DNA of 64,000 nt, taken from the NCBI RefSeq assembly GCF_025502585.1, contig NZ_CP106679.1:1035001-1099000 (forward strand), in the 5' to 3' direction. Shown one piece after another: positions 1 through 8,443 of this stretch; positions within the stretch are counted from its first letter, which is position 1, and every line of letters starts with the position of its first letter. This stretch comes from Reichenbachiella agarivorans. GTDB lineage: Bacteria > Bacteroidota > Bacteroidia > Cytophagales > Cyclobacteriaceae. The position numbers were made by a program, and so were the translations under genes. The notes beneath the pieces were generated by a model. The model was not told the origin of the DNA, did not search any database, and saw only the letters and a program-made list of their open reading frames with translations.

Positions 1-1343
1 TTACAAACTATTGAAACAATGGGTCGATGATCTTGTCCGTCTTTGTATTGACTCTTGTAGGACGTCATCCAAGCCCCACCTCTTTTGCCAGGCCGAGGGA
101 AATAATCCTCAAAGAATACCGCAATATGTTTGCCCTTTTCGTCGATCACCTCGTAAGCTTTCACGTCCTTGTGATAGACTGGTATGCTTTCATTTCGCTT
201 GAAAGTCAAGCCGTACAGTTTCTTCGCCACATCAAAAATTCCTTGGACAGCCTGATCCAACTTGAAGTAGGGACGCAGCATCTCATCGTTGATTTGAAAC
301 TTCTCGTTTTTCAATTTCTGAGAGTAATAAGCCCAATCCCACCTGTTGAGTTCTCCTTCCAATCCCAACTTTTTGGCGTATGCCTTTACCTCCTCTACTT
401 CTTGTTTCGCTTTGGGCAGGGCCTTTTCTAGCAGATCATTGAGGAATGAAATCACCTTGTCGGCTGATTCAGCCATTCTCTCTTCCAATACATAATCCGC
501 ATAGGAATCATAACCTAGCAATTTCACTTTGTCGTGTCGGAGCTTGACTATTTTCTTCACATTCTCCTGATTGTCGAGGGCATCACCTTTGAATGCCTTT
601 GACATATAGGCCATGAACATTTTTTGTCGTAGTTCACTGCTATCTGCATACTCCATGAAAGGCAAATAACTTGGAGCCTGTAGGGTAAACAACCACTTGC
701 CTTTGTAGCCCTTTTCTTCTGCAGCAAGTGCTGCAGCATCTATCGCTCCTTCTGGCAACCCCGCCAAGTCCTTTTCATCATCTATGATCAGTTCATAACT
801 ATTGGTTTCTGCCAGTACGTTCTCTCCAAACTTGAGTTGGAGCTGCGCCAATTCCTTGGAGATTTCGCTGTATTTCTTTTTCTCATCAGTATTCAGGTTG
901 GCGCCACTTCTGATAAATCCTTTGTAGGACTTTTCTAGCAGCATTTTATCCTCCTTGTCTAGGCTAAACTGACCAGCATGTTCATAGACAAATTTCACTC
1001 TGGCAAACAAGCCTTCATTTTGCATGATTTGGTTGCCATAATCTGTCAAGATTGGAGACAGTTCTGCCGCGATGGTCTGCATCTCATCAGAGGTCTCTGC
1101 AGAGTTGAGATTGAAAAACACCTCAGCTGCTTGATTGAGTTGCTTGCCACTTCTATCCAATGCCACCACGGTGTTTTCGAAAGTAGCGGGTTCAGGATTG
1201 TTGACCAAAGCATCTATTTCCAACAGTGATTCTTGGATCAGCTGCTCGATAGCTGGTTTGTAGTGTACTAATTTGATTTTGGAAAAAGGGGCAACTTCAA
1301 ATGGGCCTTCGAAAGGCAACAACAAAGGGTTCATCTCAGACAT
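1..1343 (-). CDS. M3 family metallopeptidase (Dcp/oligopeptidase-like), 3' part missing
   Basis: This gene reads leftward off the window edge; 447 codons are visible without a stop. It matches the N-terminal two thirds of M3A zinc peptidases of the Dcp (peptidyl-dipeptidase) / oligopeptidase A type, which are normally about 680 residues and degrade short peptides. The visible part is the long helical domain, ending in FFEDYFPRPGKRGGAWM, which in this family lies shortly before the HExxH zinc site; the zinc site itself is outside the window, so activity cannot be judged. Translation starts at the ATG at 1343; a second in-frame ATG three codons later is possible. No signal peptide is evident, so a cytoplasmic location is likely. 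Choice between Dcp and OpdA is open. Confidence 0.88.
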   Translation of the reverse strand, partial: MSEMNPLLLPFEGPFEVAPFSKIKLVHYKPAIEQLIQESLLEIDALVNNPEPATFENTVVALDRSGKQLNQAAEVFFNLNSAETSDEMQTIAAELSPILTDYGNQIMQNEGLFARVKFVYEHAGQFSLDKEDKMLLEKSYKGFIRSGANLNTDEKKKYSEISKELAQLQLKFGENVLAETNSYELIIDDEKDLAGLPEGAIDAAALAAEEKGYKGKWLFTLQAPSYLPFMEYADSSELRQKMFMAYMSKAFKGDALDNQENVKKIVKLRHDKVKLLGYDSYADYVLEERMAESADKVISFLNDLLEKALPKAKQEVEEVKAYAKKLGLEGELNRWDWAYYSQKLKNEKFQINDEMLRPYFKLDQAVQGIFDVAKKLYGLTFKRNESIPVYHKDVKAYEVIDEKGKHIAVFFEDYFPRPGKRGGAWMTSYKSQYKDGQDHRPIVSIVC

Positions 1344-1408
1344 ATCTACGCAATATTTTGGTTGGCTAAATTATACGATTGTTTCACAAGTATGATCTGT
1401 AAGGTTTC

Positions 1409-1483
1409 TTTTGTCAAAAATTTTGTCAGACACTATTGCATACTGACACTTTTATGACAAATTTTATATTAAACATAAAATTT
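1409..1483 (+). promoter_or_regulatory. Direct repeat and AT-rich inverted repeat upstream of OMP gene
   Basis: Two copies of TTTTGTCA lie at 1409-1416 and 1421-1428 (12-base period). A 9-base inverted repeat (AAATTTTAT, 7-base loop, ATAAAATTT) fills 1459-1483, ending 7 bases before the start codon of the outer-membrane protein. It would form a hairpin in the 5' leader. The repeats are seen directly; a regulatory role is inference. Confidence 0.35.
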
Positions 1484-1490
1484 TAAACAC

Positions 1491-1991
1491 ATGAAAAAAC
1501 TATTAACACTTGCAGTTATCCTTTTTGCTGCAAACACAATGTATGCTCAACAGGGGAGCATGTATGCTGGTGGTGCATTAGGTTTCCAAGAAGACTATTG
1601 GAAAATTGCTCCTGAAGCAGGCTATTGGTTGGCGGACAATATTCAATTAGGCGTGGTGCTCTTTTTAGAAGGAGACAACAGAGGTGCAACAGAGCAAACC
1701 ACTGTGGCTCCTCATGTATACGGCAGATATTGGGTTCCTATCTCTGAAAAATTCTCGGTGTATGCTGGCGCCAATTTCAGAGTCAATACTGTTTCTCAAG
1801 ATCCAGGAGATTCTCACACGACGGTAGACCTTTTTGTTGATGCTGGTATAGCATATTCATTGGCTCCACGTTGGGGTATGGTCGGTCGATTGGCTGGTGT
1901 AGGTATCTATGACAGCCATTTTGTACTTGACGTGAACATGTCGCCACAATCAATTTTCAACGTAGGTATTTACTACACATTCAAAGAATAA
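1491..1991 (+). CDS. Small outer-membrane beta-barrel protein
   Basis: 166 residues with a clear signal peptide (MKKLLTLAVILFAANTMYAQ, cut after the AxA-like YAQ). The mature part alternates polar and hydrophobic/aromatic residues (VYGRYWVPISEKFSVYAGANF, about residues 80-100) and ends in GIYYTFKE; this is the pattern of the small 8-stranded OMP_b-brl (OmpW/OmpX-like) barrels common in Bacteroidota. The start ATG has an A-rich leader without a Shine-Dalgarno site, as usual in the phylum. It is monocistronic, bounded downstream by a strong hairpin. Substrate or role is unknown. Confidence 0.8.
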   Translation: MKKLLTLAVILFAANTMYAQQGSMYAGGALGFQEDYWKIAPEAGYWLADNIQLGVVLFLEGDNRGATEQTTVAPHVYGRYWVPISEKFSVYAGANFRVNTVSQDPGDSHTTVDLFVDAGIAYSLAPRWGMVGRLAGVGIYDSHFVLDVNMSPQSIFNVGIYYTFKE

Positions 1992-2000
1992 CAAAACCAA

Positions 2001-2025
2001 CCTAACACTCCGTAGGGGTGTTAGG
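2001..2025. terminator. Hairpin between convergent OMP gene and queG
   Basis: An 11-base-pair stem (CCTAACACTCC / GGGGTGTTAGG, one G-T pair) with loop GTA lies between the OMP stop (1991) and the queG stop (2034). The bases following it are T-rich on the minus-strand reading (TTGGTTTTG), less so on plus. It probably ends transcription from both sides. Confidence 0.7.
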
Positions 2026-2033
2026 TCTACTTC

Positions 2034-2960
2034 TCATTTTGCAAAGTTCACATTTCGCTTCAATCCCAAAAACTTGGTTCTCTTCACCGCAGAACCCTTG
2101 AATACCTCCTGAAACAGCTCCTCTGTCAGGTCTTCCCATTCATTTTTTTTCATCCCTTGTAGCATTTCATTGGCATGAAAATTAACCTCTTGGTGTGGTT
2201 TTGAAAAACGATTCCATGGACACACGTCTTGACAGATATCACAACCAAATATCCAGTTTTCCATCTTTCCTTGAAACTCAGACGGGATCTGATCTTTCAA
2301 CTCTATCGTGAGATAAGAAATGCACTTACTACCATCGACTACATAGGGTTCAGGAATGGCATCCGTTGGACAAGCATCCATGCATTTGGAACACGTGCCG
2401 CAGTAATCTCGCATAGGACCATCATAATCCAGCTCGATATCTACGATGATCTCAGCCAGGAAATAAAAAGAACCTGTCTTAGGATTGATCAGCAATGAAT
2501 TCTTGCCCACCCAACCCAATCCAGACTTGGCAGCCCAGGCACGCTCGTGCACAGGTGCTGAATCCACGAAAACTCTTGCTTCGATATCTCCTACTTCTTC
2601 TATGAGGGTATTGAGGATGGTTTTGAGTTTAGGCTTGATGATGTAATGATAGTCTTTGCCATAAGCGTATTTGGCAATTTTGTAGTTGCTCTCCTCTGCA
2701 AAGTTTTGGTCGGGATAGTAATTGTAGGTGAGTGAGATCACAGACTTGGCTCCTTCCACCAGTTTGGTCGGATCCAATCGCTTGTCAAAATGATTCGCCA
2801 TATAGGCCATTTCACCATGCATGCCTTGGTTTAGCCATTTTTCTAATTTGGGAGCTTCCTCTTCTAAAAATCCTGCTTTGGAAACCCCACAGGACATAAA
2901 CCCCTCATGAAGAGCGAGTTGTTTGATTCGCTGTGTGAGTTTTTGTGTATCCAAAATCAA
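2034..2960 (-). CDS. queG: Epoxyqueuosine reductase QueG
   Basis: 308 residues, the usual family length. QueG reduces epoxyqueuosine to queuosine in tRNA, the last step of queuosine synthesis, using cobalamin and two [4Fe-4S] clusters. Seen here: the cobalamin-side motif [20 protein letters not shown] (131-150, with the likely catalytic Asp133), the ferredoxin-type cluster Cys187, Cys190, Cys193, Cys197, and the second set Cys213, Cys240, Cys243, Cys247 ([11 protein letters not shown]). Its start codon overlaps the ruvB stop by 4 bases (ATGA), so the two are translationally coupled; ruvB-queG linkage makes sense only as shared transcription, not shared pathway. Confidence 0.95.
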   Translation of the reverse strand: MILDTQKLTQRIKQLALHEGFMSCGVSKAGFLEEEAPKLEKWLNQGMHGEMAYMANHFDKRLDPTKLVEGAKSVISLTYNYYPDQNFAEESNYKIAKYAYGKDYHYIIKPKLKTILNTLIEEVGDIEARVFVDSAPVHERAWAAKSGLGWVGKNSLLINPKTGSFYFLAEIIVDIELDYDGPMRDYCGTCSKCMDACPTDAIPEPYVVDGSKCISYLTIELKDQIPSEFQGKMENWIFGCDICQDVCPWNRFSKPHQEVNFHANEMLQGMKKNEWEDLTEELFQEVFKGSAVKRTKFLGLKRNVNFAK

Positions 2961-3985
2961 TCAAACAATGTACCCATCCGTGTAGGAGGTACGATTTTCA
3001 AATGCTTGTAGGCCAATTCGGTGCACTCTCTACCTCTGCTGGTGCGTTTGATGTAGCCTTCTTTGATCAAAAATGGCTCATAGACCTCCTCTATCGTATC
3101 CGCCTCTTCGCTGCACGCTGTAGCGATAGTGGTCAATCCAACTGGCCCTCCTTTGAACTTGTTGATGATCGTTGACAAAATGCGATTGTCCATTTCGTCC
3201 AAGCCATTGGCATCTACATCCAAGGCTTCCAAAGCCATGTCAGCGATGGCTTTGGTGATGGTGCCATTGCCTTTGATCTGAGCAAAATCTCTTGTTCGAC
3301 GCAGCAGATTGTTGGCGATACGTGGGGTCCCTCGACTCCTTCTGGCCAATTCTAGTGCGGCATTGTCATCTATGGGTGTGTTCAAAATGGCTGAGGAACG
3401 CTTGACAATATTCGCCAACAAATCAGAATCATAATATTCTAAGCGGGCATTGATCCCAAAACGCGCTCTCAATGGAGAGGTCAACAGTCCAGAACGGGTC
3501 GTAGCACCTATGAGTGTAAATGGATTCAAGCCTATCTGCACAGAGCGTGCATTCGGACCAGAGTCCAACATGATGTCTATTTTGTAATCCTCCATAGCAG
3601 AATAGAGATACTCCTCCACGACGGCATTGAGACGATGTATCTCATCTATGAACAATACATCACCAGATTCCAAATTGGTCAGCAACCCAGCCAAATCTCC
3701 TGGTTTGTCCAGTACCGGACCGGAAGTAATCTTGATACTTGCGCCTAACTCGTTGGAGATGATGTGTGACAAGGTCGTCTTGCCCAAACCTGGAGGGCCA
3801 TGGAGCAACACATGATCCAAAGGTTCCTCTCGTCTCTTGGCGGCTAGTACGAAAACCTTGATGTTGTCCACCACCTTTTGCTGGCCTGCAAAATCATCAA
3901 AGGACAGGGGGCGCAGAGCTTTCTCAAACTCTACTTCCTCTGGTACCATGTTTTCATCTTCAGGATTCAAATAATCTTCTCTCAT
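2957..3985 (-). CDS. ruvB: Holliday junction branch-migration ATPase RuvB
   Basis: 342 residues from the ATG at 3985, the usual RuvB length; an upstream in-frame ATG at 4045 would add 20 residues that have no counterpart in the family, so it was not used. RuvB forms hexameric motors that drive branch migration of Holliday junctions with RuvA. Motifs: Walker [10 protein letters not shown] (63-71), Walker B DEIH (114-117), sensor/arginine-finger region [18 protein letters not shown], and the C-terminal winged-helix DNA-binding region ([17 protein letters not shown]). queG follows with a 4-base overlap. ruvA and ruvC are not in the window. Confidence 0.96.
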   Translation of the reverse strand: MREDYLNPEDENMVPEEVEFEKALRPLSFDDFAGQQKVVDNIKVFVLAAKRREEPLDHVLLHGPPGLGKTTLSHIISNELGASIKITSGPVLDKPGDLAGLLTNLESGDVLFIDEIHRLNAVVEEYLYSAMEDYKIDIMLDSGPNARSVQIGLNPFTLIGATTRSGLLTSPLRARFGINARLEYYDSDLLANIVKRSSAILNTPIDDNAALELARRSRGTPRIANNLLRRTRDFAQIKGNGTITKAIADMALEALDVDANGLDEMDNRILSTIINKFKGGPVGLTTIATACSEEADTIEEVYEPFLIKEGYIKRTSRGRECTELAYKHLKIVPPTRMGTLFD

Positions 3986-4132
3986 CGATGGGCTTGAATT
4001 ATTGGCTAAAATAGGGAGATTGATCGCAAAATTAGTGATTCTCATTTAGAAAGGATTCAACAAGTTTGGGTCACAGTTTCTCATTCTAGTCTTTCTTCGA
4101 TTTCTTTGCGCTCCGATATAGATCACGAACAC

Positions 4133-5152
4133 ATGCAAAAGAGAAGGTTATTACTCATTGTTTTGGCACTAGGTATTTTGATTGTCTGGCGACAGTTACA
4201 CAAAGAAGATGAAGCCAAGGTCATCCATCTCACAGGTACTACGATGGGCGTAGTACCCTATTCTATCAAATACATAGACATGGCAGGTAGAGATTACCAA
4301 AAGCAAATAGACTCTATTTTGGTAGACTTCAACAACTCTCTCTCTACCTACATCCCAAGTTCGGAGATTTCACGATTCAATGCACGAGACACGGTGACCT
4401 ACGAAACGCCCTACTTGATGCCAATTTTGAATATCAGTCAAGAAATTTATAAAAAAAGCTACGGTGCGTTTGATCCTACCATCGGGCCGCTGGTCAATGC
4501 TTGGGGCTTTGGGCCTGAAAAAAAACTCCACTTGGACTCTGCATTCATAGATTCCCTCAAACAGAAAATAGGTTTTGAGAAAGTGTTCTTTGATAAGAAA
4601 ATCGCAACCAAACAGACAGGTGTTTATCTGGATTTTAGTGCAACAGCCAAAGGCTATGCTGTCGATGTAATAGCTGACTATATCTATGAACAAGGCATCC
4701 GAAACTTCATGGTAGAAATTGGAGGAGAAGTAGTGTGCCGAGGCAAAAACAATTCGGAAACCTATTGGAAAATCGGAATTGAAAAACCAGAAGTGAGTCC
4801 AGAAAGAGGGCAACTATTTGCTACCACCTTTATCAAAAATACGGCACTGGCCACATCGGGCAATTACCGAAACTACTACGAGGAAGGAGGACGCATCATC
4901 TCTCACACAATCAGTCCATTTACGGGCTATTCCATCAGGCATAATCTCTTGAGTGCCTCTATCTATGCTCCCAATTGTGCTCTGGCCGATGGATATGCGA
5001 CTGCTTGTATGGTACTGGGACTAGAAAAATCAATCCAAATGATCGAAGAAAACCCAGAACTCGAAGGGTTTTTGATTTTCTCGGATGAAAACGGAAAGCT
5101 CAACTACTATGGGTCAGAAAAAATCATGTCATCCATAGAAATATTGAAATAA
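4133..5152 (+). CDS. apbE: FAD:protein FMN transferase (ApbE)
   Basis: 339 residues from ATG 4133; an upstream TTG start is less likely. ApbE attaches FMN covalently to Thr residues of flavoproteins such as the NqrB/NqrC and RnfG/RnfD subunits, outside the cytoplasmic membrane. Seen: an N-terminal hydrophobic stretch (RRLLLIVLALGILIVW) fitting a membrane anchor without a lipobox Cys, the LDFSATAKGYAVD motif, MVEIGGEV, and the substrate/Mg loop ISHTISPFTGYS. No nqr or rnf genes are nearby. Transcribed alone, divergent from ruvB, with a spacing of about 150 bases between the two start codons. Confidence 0.93.
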   Translation: MQKRRLLLIVLALGILIVWRQLHKEDEAKVIHLTGTTMGVVPYSIKYIDMAGRDYQKQIDSILVDFNNSLSTYIPSSEISRFNARDTVTYETPYLMPILNISQEIYKKSYGAFDPTIGPLVNAWGFGPEKKLHLDSAFIDSLKQKIGFEKVFFDKKIATKQTGVYLDFSATAKGYAVDVIADYIYEQGIRNFMVEIGGEVVCRGKNNSETYWKIGIEKPEVSPERGQLFATTFIKNTALATSGNYRNYYEEGGRIISHTISPFTGYSIRHNLLSASIYAPNCALADGYATACMVLGLEKSIQMIEENPELEGFLIFSDENGKLNYYGSEKIMSSIEILK

Positions 5153-5245
5153 ACTACCATTTCCAGCTTTAAAGTAACTTTTTTGCCTTGAAACCTAGCG
5201 CCATGCGCAAGAGTATGTGACCATTTGACAAAAGTTGATTTGACA

Positions 5246-5267
5246 GGATGCTTGTATTAAAGCATCC
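5246..5267. terminator. Hairpin between apbE and globin gene
   Basis: An 8-base-pair stem GGATGCTT / AAGCATCC with loop GTATTA lies between the convergent apbE and globin stops. There is no good T-run on either strand, so terminator function is plausible rather than certain. Confidence 0.45.
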
Positions 5268-5278
5268 CGTGTTTACAT

Positions 5279-5680
5279 TCAATGAGCTTTGATCATCTTC
5301 TCTATTCCCATCTTCAATGCACCTTCCCAAATAGCACTGAGAGACTCATCAAACTTTCGATCATGCATTTTAACTGTTGTCATGAGTGCTTTGATCCAAT
5401 AATCATACATCCAAGGTTGAATATCAAGCTGAGTCTTAGAATGTGAGTGTGCCAATCGATCCACTTTCATTTCCGCAGCATGACTGCCCCCCGCATACAT
5501 GATCAAGTGAGACAATCCATGTCTCAACAAACCCCTTTGCGCATCCATGTCCGTATCAATGAATTTTTGCTTGATGAGAGGTGACGAGTTAAAGAAATTG
5601 TCATAAAAGTCTTTAAAAAAAAGAGGAGAGCTGGCACATCTTCCATAACTCAACTGTAATGATTTCATCGCAGATTCCAT
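5279..5680 (-). CDS. Single-domain globin-like protein
   Basis: 133 residues, all helical, resembling bacterial single-domain globins: a first helix SLQLSYGRCASSPLFFKDFYDNFF, a central HGLSHLIMYAGG segment, then LAHSHSKTQLDIQPWMYDYW, in which a His of the AHSHS stretch is the likely proximal haem ligand (F8), and a C-terminal IWEGALKMGIEKMI helix. Such globins bind O2 or NO, or sense gas; no partner domain is present. A good promoter lies 20-50 bases upstream. The ATG at 5680 and the Met four codons downstream are both possible starts. The family call is by eye and the haem ligand should be treated as provisional. Confidence 0.75.
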   Translation of the reverse strand: MESAMKSLQLSYGRCASSPLFFKDFYDNFFNSSPLIKQKFIDTDMDAQRGLLRHGLSHLIMYAGGSHAAEMKVDRLAHSHSKTQLDIQPWMYDYWIKALMTTVKMHDRKFDESLSAIWEGALKMGIEKMIKAH

Positions 5681-5702
5681 GTACTATAAATTGATTGAAT
5701 CG

Positions 5703-5731
5703 CAAAACTACCAATAGAAAGTAGGCTCCAA
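5703..5731 (-). promoter_or_regulatory. Promoter of globin gene (Bacteroidota type)
   Basis: On the minus strand, TTG (5731-5729) is followed after 18 bases by TAGTTTTG (5710-5703), matching TTG-N18-22-TAnnTTTG. Transcription would begin near 5697, about 17 bases before the start codon. Confidence 0.6.
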
Positions 5732-5865
5732 CATCACACATAGATGACATTAATCATGAACAACAATGATTGATAGCTACCAAGAGCCCTCAAAAATTCA
5801 TTATAGCGCGACCTTAAACTAGGTGTTGTTAATACTGAGTACTAATATTGCAGCAGATAAGATTT

Positions 5866-6618
5866 ATGAGCGAGCAACCACAAAAAAAAGAATGGTTTGA
5901 TGAATGGTTCGACACCATTTATTACCACATATTATATAAAAACAGAAATTATACAGAAGCTGCCCAATTTTTGGACAATCTCATCGCCTATTTTGGTATC
6001 TCTAAAGATGCGAAAATCCTAGACCTGGCCTGCGGCAAGGGCCGACATGCTATCTACCTAAACGAAAGAGGCTTTGAAGTCACAGGAGTAGATCTCTCAG
6101 AGCAAAACATTGTTTACGCCAAGACCAAAGAAACAGGCAGTCTGCATTTCGACATCCATGACATGCGGGATGTTTACAGACCCGAAAGTTTTGATTACGT
6201 ATTCAACTTATTTACTTCCTTTGGATACTTTGACTCCATCGAAGAAAATCTGGATGTCATCCGTGCCACGGTTGCTTCCCTCAAGCCAGGAGGCAAACTC
6301 CTCATTGACTTCCTCAATCCTTATGTCGTGATCAACAACCTGGTAGAAGAAGAAGATAAGACCATAGACAACATACATTTCAAGATCAGCCGCGAATACA
6401 CCGACGATCAATACATCATCAAAAACATCATAGTAGATGACCATGGTCAACACTATGAGTACATGGAAAAAGTAAAAGCAATCCGTCGCACAGATTTTTT
6501 GAACTATTTTGAAGCAAATGGGCTTATTGTGCTAGATTTATTTGGAGACTATCATCTTGCCCCTTACGAAAAGGAAAAATCTGATAGACTTATCTTCGTG
6601 ATACAAAAACCTGCATGA
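5866..6618 (+). CDS. Class I SAM-dependent methyltransferase
   Basis: 250 residues from ATG 5866; a TTG six codons upstream was not used. SAM-binding motif I is ILDLACGKGRHAIYLNERG, followed by the acidic motif II GVDLSEQNI and motif post-I DYVFNLFTSFGYF; this is the Methyltransf_25/11 fold. The substrate is not evident. It overlaps the ZIP transporter start by 4 bases (ATGA), so the two form an operon. A TAATATTG box at 5843-5850 may be its promoter -7 element. Confidence 0.85.
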   Translation: MSEQPQKKEWFDEWFDTIYYHILYKNRNYTEAAQFLDNLIAYFGISKDAKILDLACGKGRHAIYLNERGFEVTGVDLSEQNIVYAKTKETGSLHFDIHDMRDVYRPESFDYVFNLFTSFGYFDSIEENLDVIRATVASLKPGGKLLIDFLNPYVVINNLVEEEDKTIDNIHFKISREYTDDQYIIKNIIVDDHGQHYEYMEKVKAIRRTDFLNYFEANGLIVLDLFGDYHLAPYEKEKSDRLIFVIQKPA

Positions 6619-7358
6619 TCAAAAGCGCCATCATTCTATTCCTGTCTGCCTTCTTAGGTGGAATACTTGCCATCAATTCTGTAGATGTCATCAGCAAAAA
6701 CATCAAGCATGTATTGGTGTTTGCAGGCTCATTCCTGTTTTCTGTGACGATCATCCACATCCTGCCAGAGATATTTGAAGCCAGCCACGACCATCTCAAA
6801 GTAGGTGGATTCATTCTACTGGGTTTCTTCTTCCAGCAGGTACTGGAGTACTTTACCAATGGAGTAGAACATGGACACATGCACCATCATCATCATGGAG
6901 AAGGACACACTACCCTAAAGAGCATCTCACTGATGGTCGCTCTCAGTGTTCACGGATTTCTCGAAGGCACCTTATTGGCTCATCCAGAAAGCGTCCACGC
7001 CAACCATACCGAAGGCACCCTGTTGGCAGGAATTGTTTTTCACAAAGTCCCTGCAGCCTTGGCGCTGATCTCTGTACTGGCATGTCAATACAAATCCAGA
7101 TCTACTCAACTGATACTCTTGACAATTTTTGCGCTGGCATCACCTGCAGGAGTGTTCGCAGGACATTTGTTAGGTGATTTTGGGCTTTTGGACAATGCGG
7201 GGATGGTCTTGCTGTTTGCCTTTGTATCTGGCAATTTCTTGCATATCTCCACCACGATATTCTTGGAATCCAGCCCTGGCCATAGCTGGAGTTCACGCAA
7301 ATTGATCATAAGCCTAGTTGGGGCCACTCTGGCTGTATTATCTGAAATATTATTTTAA
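6615..7358 (+). CDS. ZIP family divalent metal transporter
   Basis: 247 residues with about eight hydrophobic segments. ZIP proteins import Zn, Fe or Mn into the cytoplasm. Diagnostic features are the His-rich cytoplasmic loop after TM3 (HGHMHHHHHGEGH), TM4 with VHGFLEG, and TM5 with FHKVPAALAL, which carry the metal-binding His/Glu. Length is typical of bacterial ZupT/GufA-like proteins. It is coupled to the upstream methyltransferase by a 4-base overlap; no functional link is known. No clear terminator follows before the his promoter. Confidence 0.9.
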   Translation: MIKSAIILFLSAFLGGILAINSVDVISKNIKHVLVFAGSFLFSVTIIHILPEIFEASHDHLKVGGFILLGFFFQQVLEYFTNGVEHGHMHHHHHGEGHTTLKSISLMVALSVHGFLEGTLLAHPESVHANHTEGTLLAGIVFHKVPAALALISVLACQYKSRSTQLILLTIFALASPAGVFAGHLLGDFGLLDNAGMVLLFAFVSGNFLHISTTIFLESSPGHSWSSRKLIISLVGATLAVLSEILF

Positions 7359-7401
7359 GAATTAAATCAGACTTAGGCTGTAGAGAAATGTTATTTTTTC
7401 C

Positions 7402-7409
7402 TACATTTG
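7402..7409 (+). promoter_or_regulatory. Promoter -7 box of histidine operon
   Basis: TACATTTG is a perfect TAnnTTTG box, followed by C as often seen. It places the transcript start near 7414-7416, about 10 bases before the leader peptide. A clear TTG at -33 is not seen at the right spacing (CTG at 7378-7380 is the best), so strength is uncertain. Confidence 0.6.
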
Positions 7410-7425
7410 CCCCACTTTCAAGAAT

Positions 7426-7479
7426 ATGAAAACAAACAAACAACATCATCACCATACAATGAACGCGCAGGCGAGGTGA
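7426..7479 (+). CDS. hisL: Histidine operon leader peptide
   Basis: A 17-codon open frame, MKTNKQHHHHTMNAQAR, with four consecutive His codons (CAT CAT CAC CAT, 7444-7455), ends at TGA 7477-7479. It lies between the predicted promoter and an intrinsic terminator in front of hisG, the layout of a classical amino-acid attenuator: ribosomes short of His-tRNA would stall on the His run. The name hisL is used by analogy with enterobacteria; the sequence itself is unrelated apart from the His run. Too short for homology tests, but position and codon content make chance unlikely. Confidence 0.88.
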   Translation: MKTNKQHHHHTMNAQAR

Positions 7480-7487
7480 TATAGTTG
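7441..7487 (+). promoter_or_regulatory. Hairpin spanning leader His codons (attenuator arms 1:2)
   Basis: CAAC-ATC-ATCACC (7441-7453), containing the first three His codons, can pair with GGTGAT-ATA-GTTG (7475-7487): 6 plus 4 base pairs around a 3x3 internal loop, enclosing 21 bases. A ribosome stalled on the His codons would melt it. In the classical scheme the freed right arm would pair with the terminator's left side; I see only a weak match there, so the antiterminator is not resolved. Confidence 0.6.
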
Positions 7488-7509
7488 TGACTAAAAAATA
7501 ATATTATCC

Positions 7510-7544
7510 ATCCCGTCTGATTAATTTTGGACGGGATTTTTTTT
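7510..7544 (+). terminator. Attenuator terminator before hisG
   Basis: Stem ATCCCGTC (7510-7517) / GACGGGAT (7530-7537) followed by a run of eight T (7537-7544). It is a strong intrinsic terminator located between the leader peptide and hisG, 41 bases before the hisG start, so it must be read through for the operon to be expressed. Confidence 0.88.
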
Positions 7545-7585
7545 GCTCCTTTCCAATAGAACCCAGGCTTTAAAAAAACAATAAA

Positions 7586-8443
7586 ATGAGTGTACTCAAA
7601 ATCGCAGTTCAAAAATCCGGAAGACTAAACGAAGAATCTATCGAGCTATTAAAAAACTGCGGAATTCACATCGACAATGGCAAAGACCAACTCAAAGCCA
7701 GTGCGACGAATTTCCCCATGGACGTGCTATATCTCCGCAATGGAGACATCCCACAGTATGTGGAAGATGGCGTGGCAGATATTGCCATCGTGGGTGAAAA
7801 TCTATTGGTAGAAGCAGGAAACGACATAGAAGTAGTGAGAAAACTCGGTTTTTCTAAGTGCAAATTGTCACTCGCTGTTCCCAAAGACCTCGACTATGAA
7901 GGTCTCCAATACTTCGATGGCAAGCGTATCGCTACCTCATATCCAAACACACTTCAGGCATTTTTGGACAAAAACCAAGTCAAAGCTGATATCCACGTCA
8001 TCAAAGGCTCTGTAGAAATAGCCCCCAACATCGGATTGGCCGAAGGTATCTGTGACTTAGTTAGCTCAGGCAGCACTTTGTTCAAAAACGGGTTAAAAGA
8101 AACGGATTTAATACTCACATCCGAAGCAGTGTTGGTTAAGAGCAAAAAGCTTACTCAGGAACAAGAAGAACTACTCAGTACGCTTTTGTTTAGACTGGAT
8201 GCTGTACAAAAGGGGAAGAAATCGAAGTATGTCTTGATGAACGTACCCAATGACAAGATTGACAACATCATCAAAATGCTACCTGGGATGAGAAGCCCCA
8301 CCGTACTTCCACTGGCCGAAGCAGGCTGGAGTTCGGTACACACAGTAATCGAAGAAGGTCAATTCTGGCAAGTCATCGACGAGTTGAAAAACGCTGGTGC
8401 AGAAGGTATTTTGATTGTTCCAATCGAAAAAATGGTACTATGA
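7586..8443 (+). CDS. hisG: ATP phosphoribosyltransferase, long form
   Basis: HisG joins ATP and PRPP, the first and feedback-controlled step of histidine synthesis. At 285 residues it is the long form (HisG-L), with the two-lobed catalytic part (VQKSGRLNEES near the start; ISGS-like LVSSGSTLFKNGLKETD at about 150-170) and a C-terminal regulatory domain of about 75 residues ending in [15 protein letters not shown] that binds histidine. HisZ is therefore not needed and none is seen. First gene of the operon; overlaps hisD by 4 bases. Confidence 0.97.
   Translation: MSVLKIAVQKSGRLNEESIELLKNCGIHIDNGKDQLKASATNFPMDVLYLRNGDIPQYVEDGVADIAIVGENLLVEAGNDIEVVRKLGFSKCKLSLAVPKDLDYEGLQYFDGKRIATSYPNTLQAFLDKNQVKADIHVIKGSVEIAPNIGLAEGICDLVSSGSTLFKNGLKETDLILTSEAVLVKSKKLTQEQEELLSTLLFRLDAVQKGKKSKYVLMNVPNDKIDNIIKMLPGMRSPTVLPLAEAGWSSVHTVIEEGQFWQVIDELKNAGAEGILIVPIEKMVL

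Noticed and set aside
3986-4045. 20-residue N-terminal extension of RuvB
   Set aside because: Not found in the family; start at 3985 gives the normal length.
7475-7520. Antiterminator pairing between the right arm of the leader hairpin and the terminator's left arm
   Set aside because: Only short matches with bulges could be found (for example GTGAT with ATCCAT); not strong enough to list as a structure.
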